Below, piece after piece: positions 58,007 through 64,000 of a DNA stretch of 64,000 nucleotides (its first letter is position 1; each line of letters starts with the position of its first letter). Source of the DNA: Bacteroidales bacterium (lineage in GTDB: Bacteria; Bacteroidota; Bacteroidia; Bacteroidales; F082); NCBI GenBank assembly GCA_017395365.1, contig JAFPUN010000002.1, forward strand, positions 49,126 to 113,125. The letters are read 5' to 3'. The notes beneath the pieces were generated by a model, which saw nothing but the letters and a program-made list of their open reading frames with translations, had not been told where the DNA came from and did no database searches. Made by a program: the position numbers and the translations under genes.

Positions 58007-58531
58007 ATGGACAAAAAAGAACTGCGAGCCTACATCAAGGGCTTAAAAAAACAGCATACCAAAGAACAACTTCTCGATCAGTCGGAGAAGATTCTGGCCA
58101 AGTTGGAACAGCATCCTGAATTCATCAAAGCCGAGAAGGTAATGCTCTATAGCGCCTTGCCCGACGAGGTACAGACACAAGCCTTCCTTGAGAAATGGCA
58201 TCTCAAGAAGACCATCATCCTGCCCACCGTGGTCGGCGACGACATCATCCCCGTGGAATACGGCAAGGACACCGCTTTTGACGTGGGCGACTTCAACATT
58301 TTGGAACCGCAGAACGAGCCTTACACTGGTGATTTCGACCTCATCGTCGTCCCTGGCGTGGCTTTTGACCGACAAGGCAACCGGTTAGGACGCGGCAAGG
58401 GCTACTATGACCGTTTCCTTTGCCAACACATGGAGGTGAAACGCATCGGTATCTGCTTTGACTTTCAATGTGTTGACACCATCCCCACCGAGCCTTTCGA
58501 CATCCGGATGGACGAGATAATCACACTTTGA
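58007..58531 (+). CDS. 5-formyltetrahydrofolate cyclo-ligase
   Basis: 174 residues from the ATG at 58007; the upstream frame runs through the promoter. The enzyme converts 5-formyl-THF to 5,10-methenyl-THF with ATP. Diagnostic segments are the N-terminal basic helix KKELRAYIKGLKKQHT, VMLYSALPDEVQTQAFL, DLIVVPGVAFDRQGNRLGRG, then KGYYDRFL (the phosphate-binding GRGxGYYD motif, about residues 122-131), and TEPFDIRMDEIIT. Length and order are normal (YgfA/MTHFS family). It is monocistronic with its own promoter and divergent from the GH16-GH20 gene. Confidence 0.94.
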   Translation: MDKKELRAYIKGLKKQHTKEQLLDQSEKILAKLEQHPEFIKAEKVMLYSALPDEVQTQAFLEKWHLKKTIILPTVVGDDIIPVEYGKDTAFDVGDFNILEPQNEPYTGDFDLIVVPGVAFDRQGNRLGRGKGYYDRFLCQHMEVKRIGICFDFQCVDTIPTEPFDIRMDEIITL

Positions 58532-58586
58532 TCCCTGTTTTCTATGATTTCTTTTCCAATACAGCATTGCACTTCCAAATTTTTAT

Positions 58587-58594
58587 TATTTTTG
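58587..58594 (+). promoter_or_regulatory. -7 box of the second C10 protease gene
   Basis: TATTTTTG with TTG at 58567-58569 upstream; leader about 20-25 nt. Confidence 0.6.
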
Positions 58595-58620
58595 AGCCCT
58601 TTTAGAAACACATATTCACA

Positions 58621-61398
58621 ATGAAGAAACAACTCCTATTCATGCTTATCGTCATGCTTGCCAGCGTGACCATGCTGAACGCCCGTCCCGTCGATGCGGC
58701 CAAAGCCAAGGACATTGGACAGAAATTTGCCTGCGCCAATTTCAATCATATTTCGAGAACCAACGACTTGCAGTTGGTCTACACAGGCACTTCCGACCGC
58801 AACGAGGTATGCTTCTATGCCTTCAACGTAGGGCAGGAAGGCTTCGTCATCGTTAGTGCCGACGACCGTTTCCGTCCCATCGTGGGCTACTCTGACGAGG
58901 GTCCTTTTGAGACCGAAAACATGTCGCCCGAGTTGGAGTTCTACCTCGGTAAAATCATCGAGGCACGCACGAGTCGTGCTGCCGTGCTCGACAGCCGCAC
59001 TGCCGAAGAATGGCAAAGTGTGATCTCCACCGGCAAACTGCTTTCACGTAATGGTGGCCGTGGTGTCGACTACATCTGCACCACCCTGTGGAATCAGGAC
59101 TCACCCTATAACCTATACGCCCCCGAGGCCAGCGGCGGTTCTGGCGGCCGCTGCTATGCTGGTTGTGTAGCCACAGCCATGAGCCAAGTGATGAAAAGAT
59201 GGAACCACCCGTTGCAAGGCACGGGCAGCCACTCCTATTACTGCCAAGGCTATGGTACGCAAAGCGCCAATTTCGGCAACACCACCTACGATTGGGACCA
59301 CATGCCCGACCGTCTCGCCGGTGCCTCACAAGAGGAAATTGAGGCTGTAGCGTTGTTTATGTACCATTGCGGCGTGTCTGTCGACATGCAATTCTCCCCC
59401 TCTGGTAGCGGCGCCAACTCATGGGATGTGCCCTATGCCATTCGTCACTACTTCTCCTATTCCAACAATGCCTCTCTAAGGAACCGCGACGAGTATTCTC
59501 TCACCAACTGGCAGAACATGCTCAAGGAGCAATTCGACATTGGTTGGCCAGTCTACTATTCCGGTTTCAGCAATAGCGGCGGTCACGCTTTCGTGTGCGA
59601 TGGCTATGATGACAATGACCTCTTCCATTTCAACTGGGGTTGGGGCGGTAGCAGTGATGGTTGGTTCGTCATCGACGAAATCGACTATGCCGGTTGGGCC
59701 CAAGCCGTGATCAACTACGTGCCGACGGATGTATACAACTACCAGCCCTTGCAACCTGACAACTTCACCGTGGAAGCCAGCAACGACTTTGACTATTCCG
59801 CCACTTTGAGTTGGACCAACCCCACCCAAAACATCCATCTCAACGACCTCTCGTCTCTCGATCAGATCGTCATCACCCGCGATGGCGTCATCATTGAGAC
59901 CTTCAACGATGTAACCCCTGGCCAAAATATGACCTTCACCGACCACTATATGCCCGCCATGGTCACCTACGGAGTATATGCAGTAGCCCACAACGCCATG
60001 GGTTTACCTGCCATCGAGCCTGATGTCCTTGTTGGTCCCAACTGCCGTTGGACAGTGACGATGAGTTCGTCCGATGCCCAAGGTTGGCACGAAGGTTCAT
60101 TGTCATTCATCAATGAGGCTGGCAACGTAGTAGCCGACGTCACTCTCAATGCTTCTAATGCCGACCGTGACATCATGCTGCCCCTCGGCCATGTGGAAAT
60201 CCATTGGAATCTACCCACTCAAAACATTGAAAACGTAAGCTTTGTCGTCAAAAACGAAAATGGTACCGTCAAAGCCCAGTACCATGGACCATCGGGCAAC
60301 ATCACCAAAGGTCTTTTCTATATCCTCAACAACACCTGCAGCGATAAGGACGGCGAAGTCGAAGGCCCCACTAATCTCACGGCTACCGTCACAGGACCAG
60401 GTGCTGAACTCAATTGGAATGCACCCGACATGCCCAGTGTCATCAACTACCACGTCTATCGCGACAACATCCTCTATGCTGTCGTCACCGACACGCATTT
60501 CACCGACACTGAAGTGGGCGACATCTTCCACAACTATTATGTCACCGCCTTTAGCACAGAAGGAGAAACCATGGCTTCCAACCTCTGCAATGTGATTCCC
60601 GAATCGCCTTGCGACACCCCCGTCAACTTCCGTTATGAGATGGCGACACCCACAAAAGTAAATCTATCATGGGACGCTCCAGATCCCGCTCCTACTGGCT
60701 ACTACGTATACCGCCGTGCCCGAGGTGAAGAATTCAAACGTGTTAAATCGACCTCCTCCACCACTGTTTTCGACAACATCGCAAATCAAATCGACCAGCA
60801 CTATGAATATGCGGTGGTGGCTTATTTCAGGGATAGTGACTGCACCTCTGGCTTTGCTCCCACACAAGCCGACCTCAACCAGTATTTCCTGTCGGTCAAC
60901 AAGACGATCATCCCGCAGCACCTCAGATTCCTCATCCATGAAGGCCGTGTCATCCTGCAATGGGACGAAGCCTCAATGGCTGAAAAGTATCGCATTTATC
61001 GCGATGGCGAGCGAATCGGGCATAGTTCAGGGACTGATTTCATAGACTATTCGGCCAATTCATCCCAGTCCTACCACTACACGGTGACTGGAATGAGCAA
61101 TGGCCTCGAATCCAGCCATTCCAACGAAGTCTTCGTTGACTGGACCACTGCTATCGACGAAACAGAAGGCTCAAATGAGACCATACTCTATCCTAACCCC
61201 ACCTCTGGCATCGTATATCTTGAAAGCGACGGACTGCAAGAAATCAGCGTCTTCAACCTGATGGGACAAGAGATGATGCACCAGAGCGTCATCGACGGCC
61301 AAGCCACCATCGACATGACATCGCTTCCCGAAGGCACCTATTTCCTGAAATTGACAGGCACGCGCAACGAAATCAAAAAAATGGTCAAAATCCAATAA
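58621..61398 (+). CDS. Secreted C10 (streptopain-like) cysteine protease with Fn3-like repeats and T9SS domain
   Basis: 925 residues. Signal peptide (1-21), Spi_C10-type prodomain (about 22-140), C10 catalytic domain (about 145-375) with Cys182 in YAGCVATAMSQV and His322 in GGHAFVCDGYDDNDLFHFNW. Four or more Fn3-like domains follow (about 380-840; PTNLTATVTGPGAELNWNAP is one start), then the T9SS type A domain (about 855-925: ILYPNPTSGIVYLESDG ... GTYFLKLTG). It is a paralogue of the protease at 22184 but with more Fn3 repeats. The next gene starts 11 bp after its stop, so it probably heads an operon with the two C1B peptidases. Confidence 0.94.
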   Translation: MKKQLLFMLIVMLASVTMLNARPVDAAKAKDIGQKFACANFNHISRTNDLQLVYTGTSDRNEVCFYAFNVGQEGFVIVSADDRFRPIVGYSDEGPFETENMSPELEFYLGKIIEARTSRAAVLDSRTAEEWQSVISTGKLLSRNGGRGVDYICTTLWNQDSPYNLYAPEASGGSGGRCYAGCVATAMSQVMKRWNHPLQGTGSHSYYCQGYGTQSANFGNTTYDWDHMPDRLAGASQEEIEAVALFMYHCGVSVDMQFSPSGSGANSWDVPYAIRHYFSYSNNASLRNRDEYSLTNWQNMLKEQFDIGWPVYYSGFSNSGGHAFVCDGYDDNDLFHFNWGWGGSSDGWFVIDEIDYAGWAQAVINYVPTDVYNYQPLQPDNFTVEASNDFDYSATLSWTNPTQNIHLNDLSSLDQIVITRDGVIIETFNDVTPGQNMTFTDHYMPAMVTYGVYAVAHNAMGLPAIEPDVLVGPNCRWTVTMSSSDAQGWHEGSLSFINEAGNVVADVTLNASNADRDIMLPLGHVEIHWNLPTQNIENVSFVVKNENGTVKAQYHGPSGNITKGLFYILNNTCSDKDGEVEGPTNLTATVTGPGAELNWNAPDMPSVINYHVYRDNILYAVVTDTHFTDTEVGDIFHNYYVTAFSTEGETMASNLCNVIPESPCDTPVNFRYEMATPTKVNLSWDAPDPAPTGYYVYRRARGEEFKRVKSTSSTTVFDNIANQIDQHYEYAVVAYFRDSDCTSGFAPTQADLNQYFLSVNKTIIPQHLRFLIHEGRVILQWDEASMAEKYRIYRDGERIGHSSGTDFIDYSANSSQSYHYTVTGMSNGLESSHSNEVFVDWTTAIDETEGSNETILYPNPTSGIVYLESDGLQEISVFNLMGQEMMHQSVIDGQATIDMTSLPEGTYFLKLTGTRNEIKKMVKIQ

Positions 61399-61409
61399 AT
61401 CAAAATAAT

Positions 61410-62540
61410 ATGAACAAAATCTTGAAATTGGTAGCTGTTGCGCTACTGTTGGGAACCGGATCAACGCTTTTTGCCCAAGACAAGGAAGAACCCGTCTACC
61501 AAATCACCGAGACCGTCAACGTGAAGCATACGCCCGTTGACAACCAAGGCAGTTCAGGCACCTGCTGGTGCTTCGCCGGCATCGGTTTCGTCGAGGCGGA
61601 AATCCTCCGCATGTACGGCAAGGAGTTCAACCTCTCCGAGATGTTTGTCGTCCGCAATGCATGGACCGAGAAAGTGGCCAAGTTTACCAGAATGCACGGC
61701 AACAACACCCTCAGCCAAGGCGGCGAGGTGTGCGATGTGCTCTATATGATCGACAAATACGGCATGATGCCCGAAGCCGACTACAGCGGCAAGGTCATCG
61801 GCGAGGAACGCCACATGCACGCCGAGATGAACGAAGTCATCAGTTCGGTGGCCCGCGGCATCATCAAGAACGGCAACAAGAAGATTTCGCCCGCTGGCCC
61901 AAAAGCCATTCAAGGCGTCTTGGATGCCTATCTCGGCGAAGTGCCTGAAGAGTTTACCGTCGACGGCAAGAAATACACTCCCAAGTCATTTGCGGAGAAG
62001 TATCCCATCGACCCCGCCAACTACATTGAGATCTGCTCGTTCACCAGCGAGGAATACAACAAGCCTTGCATGGTTGAGATCCCCGACAACTGGACCTGGA
62101 CCCCTGCCTACAACCTGCCCCTTGACAAGCTGATGGAAGCCGTCGACTATGCCCTTGAGCATGGCTACACCCTCGGTTGGGCACAGGACGTCAGCAACAA
62201 GGGCTTCTCGGGCAAGACCGGCATTGGCATCGTCCCTGAAGACCCCGAAAGCGAGCAGCTTTGGAAAGAGATTGTCGCCGAAAAGAAGGTGACCGACGAG
62301 GACCACCAGAGAGCTTACGACAACTGGGATGCAGGCGACGACCACAGCATGTTGGTTGTCGGTATCGCCAAAGACCAAAACGGCAACAAATATTACAAGA
62401 TCAAGAACTCGTGGGGCGACAGAGGTCCTTACAAAGGCTACTGGTACTGTTCCGAGCAATACCTGCGCCAATACACCATCTTCTTCACGCTCAACAAAGA
62501 AGCCCTCTCGAAGTCCATGCGTAAAGACCTTGGACTTTAA
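61410..62540 (+). CDS. Exported C1B (bleomycin hydrolase/aminopeptidase C-like) cysteine peptidase, paralogue A
   Basis: 376 residues. Signal peptide MNKILKLVAVALLLGTGSTLFAQ. The papain-superfamily C1B triad is Cys52 (NQGSSGTCWCFAG), His312 (DDHSMLVVG) and Asn333 (KIKNSWGDRG). FNLSEMFVVRNAWTEK and SQGGEVCDVLYMI are typical of the PepC/bleomycin hydrolase group. Classical members are cytoplasmic hexamers of about 450 residues; this one is shorter and exported, with no T9SS domain, so it is presumably periplasmic. An extra Cys (Cys54) stands two residues after the nucleophile in both paralogues. It lies 11 bp after the C10 protease gene and 61 bp before paralogue B. Confidence 0.92.
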   Translation: MNKILKLVAVALLLGTGSTLFAQDKEEPVYQITETVNVKHTPVDNQGSSGTCWCFAGIGFVEAEILRMYGKEFNLSEMFVVRNAWTEKVAKFTRMHGNNTLSQGGEVCDVLYMIDKYGMMPEADYSGKVIGEERHMHAEMNEVISSVARGIIKNGNKKISPAGPKAIQGVLDAYLGEVPEEFTVDGKKYTPKSFAEKYPIDPANYIEICSFTSEEYNKPCMVEIPDNWTWTPAYNLPLDKLMEAVDYALEHGYTLGWAQDVSNKGFSGKTGIGIVPEDPESEQLWKEIVAEKKVTDEDHQRAYDNWDAGDDHSMLVVGIAKDQNGNKYYKIKNSWGDRGPYKGYWYCSEQYLRQYTIFFTLNKEALSKSMRKDLGL

Positions 62541-62601
62541 TTCAATTTTGAATCTTTGAATTTTGAATCTTAAATTTTAAATTATTAAATATCAACACAT
62601 T

Positions 62602-63831
62602 ATGAAATTCAAACATCTATTAACCGCCACCGCATTGATGCTCAGCATCAGCGTTGTTGCCCAGCCGCAGGCTAAAGAAGAAGCCAAGGATGAAGAAGGC
62701 TTCAAGTTTACCACCATTAAAGAGCTACCTGTCACCTCCGTGAAAGACCAGAACCAAGCTGGTACCTGCTGGTGCTACAGCTCATTGGCTTTCTTCGAGG
62801 CCGAGTTGCTCCGTATGGGCAAGCCCGAATACGACTTCTCTGAGATGTACATCGTTTACAAGACCTATCTCGACCGCGCTGAAGCCGCTGTCCGTACCCA
62901 CGGCGACGTCTCCTTCTCGCAAGGCGGTTCCTTCGGTGATGTGTTGTATGCCATCAAGCACTATGGCCTCGTCCCCGACGAACTGATGCCTGCTGGTGCC
63001 ATGCACGGCGACTCACTGTCGAACTTCACCGAGCTCTCCGCTGTTACCGACCCCTATGTGGAAGGTGTCATCAAGAGCCGCAAGATCCAGATGGACAAGG
63101 ACGGCAACGCCCTTTGGAAGAAAGGCCTGGCGGGCATTTATGATGCTTACCTTGGCGTCCCTCCGACCGAGTTCACCTACAAAGGCAAGAAGTACACGCC
63201 CATGACTTTCGCCGAGTCGACGGGCCTCAACATGAATGACTACATCAACCTGACTTCGTTCACGCACCATCCTTTCTATGAGCCCTTCGTCATCGAAGTG
63301 CAAGACAACTGGCGCTGGGGTCAGGCATGGAACCTCCCAATCGACGAATTCATGCAGGTGATGGACAATGCCATCGACAAAGGCTACCCGATTGCTTGGG
63401 GTTCCGACGTCAGCGAAGCTGGTTGGCTCCGTGGCAAGATGGCTGGTGTGGCTGTGCTACCCGACCTCGAAGCTAAAGGCCGTGACCTCCAAGGTAGCGA
63501 CATGGCCCACTGGCTGGGTATGAGCGCCGCCGACCGTAAGAAAGAAGCACAAAATGGTCCTACCCCGCAGAAATGGGTCACCCAGAAGGAACGTCAGATT
63601 GCCTACGACAACTACGAGACGGGCGACGACCACGGCATGTTGATTTACGGTACCGCCAAAGACCAAATGGGCAATGAGTACTTCATCGTGAAGAACAGCT
63701 GGGGCGATGCAGGCCAGTACAACGGCATTTGGTACGTCAGCAAGGCTTTCGTCCGCTACAAGACCTTGAATATCGTGGTCCACAAGGACGCCCTGCCGAA
63801 AGACATCGCCAAGAAGCTTGGCATCAAGTAA
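62602..63831 (+). CDS. Exported C1B (bleomycin hydrolase/aminopeptidase C-like) cysteine peptidase, paralogue B
   Basis: 409 residues. Signal peptide MKFKHLLTATALMLSISVVAQ followed by a charged linker (AKEEAKDEEG). The triad is Cys56 (NQAGTCWCYSS), His344 (DDHGMLIYG) and Asn365 (IVKNSWGDAG). It shares with the preceding gene the DAYLG.VP..FT..GKKYTP segment and the DNW.W..A.NLPID/LDE pattern, showing tandem duplication. An insertion of about 30 residues near 290-325 (DLEAKGRDLQGSDMAHWLGM) distinguishes it. It probably acts on peptides in the periplasm after the secreted proteases. Transcription probably ends at the hairpin at 63859-63898. Confidence 0.92.
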   Translation: MKFKHLLTATALMLSISVVAQPQAKEEAKDEEGFKFTTIKELPVTSVKDQNQAGTCWCYSSLAFFEAELLRMGKPEYDFSEMYIVYKTYLDRAEAAVRTHGDVSFSQGGSFGDVLYAIKHYGLVPDELMPAGAMHGDSLSNFTELSAVTDPYVEGVIKSRKIQMDKDGNALWKKGLAGIYDAYLGVPPTEFTYKGKKYTPMTFAESTGLNMNDYINLTSFTHHPFYEPFVIEVQDNWRWGQAWNLPIDEFMQVMDNAIDKGYPIAWGSDVSEAGWLRGKMAGVAVLPDLEAKGRDLQGSDMAHWLGMSAADRKKEAQNGPTPQKWVTQKERQIAYDNYETGDDHGMLIYGTAKDQMGNEYFIVKNSWGDAGQYNGIWYVSKAFVRYKTLNIVVHKDALPKDIAKKLGIK

Positions 63832-63858
63832 TCAAACCAATTGAAACAATTGCAATTA

Positions 63859-63898
63859 AGAGGGTGTGTCAAAATAAGGCGCGCCCTCTGTTTTTTTA
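63859..63898 (+). terminator. Hairpin terminator after the C1B genes, overlapping a possible IS end
   Basis: AGAGGGTG pairs with CGCCCTCT (one G-T pair), followed by GTTTTTTT. The left arm with its next bases (GAGGGTGTGTCAAAATA) looks like the tip of an insertion sequence. Confidence 0.65.
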
Positions 63899-63904
63899 CA
63901 GCGA

Positions 63905-63935
63905 AGCCCCAACTTTTTCGAGCTGGGGCTTTGTC
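63905..63935. terminator. Second hairpin, AGCCCCAA...GGGGCT
   Basis: AGCCCCAACT pairs with AGCTGGGGCT around TTTTCG and is followed by TTGTC. It may be a terminator or part of an IS end that blocks read-through into a transposase. Confidence 0.5.
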
Positions 63936-63952
63936 ATGTCCAAAGGTTTTCG

Positions 63953-63960
63953 TACCTTTG
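63953..63960 (+). promoter_or_regulatory. -7 box of the gene at the right edge
   Basis: TACCTTTG, 17 bp before the ATG at 63978. Confidence 0.5.
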
Positions 63961-63977
63961 GAGAAAGTTTAAAAAGC

Positions 63978-64000
63978 ATGGCAAAGATAGACAAAATTCA
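63978..64000 (+). CDS. Start of an unidentified gene, possibly a transposase
   Basis: Only MAKIDKI is visible before the window ends. It has a -7 promoter box and follows an IS-tip-like sequence and a strong hairpin, an arrangement seen at the left end of insertion sequences. Seven residues are too few to name a family; the transposase reading is inference. Confidence 0.35.

Noticed and set aside
1-64000. tRNA or rRNA genes
   Set aside because: Intergenic regions were scanned for cloverleaf ends and T-loop (GTTCGA) patterns; none was found, although a computed search would be more sensitive.

Overview
The window is chromosomal DNA from a member of the Bacteroidota, most likely order Bacteroidales. 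The evidence is internal. Many genes are preceded by the Bacteroidota promoter (TTG or TTTG, about 19-22 nt, then TAnnTTTG). Five large secreted proteins end in type IX secretion (T9SS) type A sorting domains. The yidD-rnpA-hemD-DUF4271 cluster is typical of the phylum, and the phosphofructokinase is of the pyrophosphate type. Secreted proteases and glycan-degrading enzymes (GH92, GH16-GH20) suggest an animal-gut or similar host-associated lifestyle. I cannot name a species. No rRNA, tRNA, CRISPR array or prophage was found.

Layout: 1-0.9 kb, end of a DUF4296 gene and a REP-associated transposase (RAYT) flanked by inverted repeats. 0.9-15 kb, housekeeping: a lipoprotein, polyprenyl diphosphate synthase, a Cys-rich exported peptide, queA, GtrA, cytidine deaminase, an O-antigen ligase coupled to an S41 protease, yidD-rnpA, hemD-DUF4271, pta-ackA. 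15-22 kb, a YARHG protein, a PAS protein, LptF/G permease, two GT4 glycosyltransferases, EttA and a zinc-ribbon membrane protein. 22-34 kb, a C10 protease, PPi-PFK, a GH92 mannosidase lipoprotein and two paralogous Asp-box T9SS proteins. 34-46 kb, PdxA, Kdo transferase, a beta-barrel protein, a giant subtilisin, an M16 peptidase, purE, hpt, adk. 46-58 kb, an acyltransferase, two paralogous CarboxypepD_reg proteins, a lipoprotein, malQ, deoC, OsmC, TSCPD, a vWA-like lipoprotein and a GH16-GH20 fusion. 58-64 kb, 5-FTHF cyclo-ligase, then a protease group (C10 plus two exported C1B papain-like enzymes) and a possible IS end.

The genes fall into functional groups. pta-ackA, PPi-PFK, malQ and deoC serve fermentative carbon metabolism. 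O-antigen ligase, the Kdo transferase, the LptF/G permease and the GT4 enzymes build the envelope. The C10, S8 and Asp-box proteins are predicted T9SS cargo; the C1B enzymes are exported but lack a visible sorting domain. GH92 and GH16-GH20 point to use of host-type glycans.

The most unusual aspect is the density and variety of palindromic repeats. The best candidate for an undescribed element is a roughly 120-130 bp nested palindrome. Its outer arms contain TTCCC...GGGAA, its inner arms are GCGGCGGC/GCCGCCGC, and the loop length is almost constant at 31-32 nt. It occurs in seven full copies plus two half copies, concentrated around the secreted-protein genes. Other palindromes lie in frame inside at least five protein-coding genes (O-antigen ligase, zinc-ribbon protein, Kdo transferase, acyltransferase, malQ), and three genes take their stop codon from a repeat. 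A separate 135-141 bp element with terminal inverted repeats occupies the purE 5' leader and the adk 3' flank. Among proteins, the vWA-like lipoprotein at 54166 appears circularly permuted, and a near-consensus promoter at 43585-43614 has no recognisable gene behind it.
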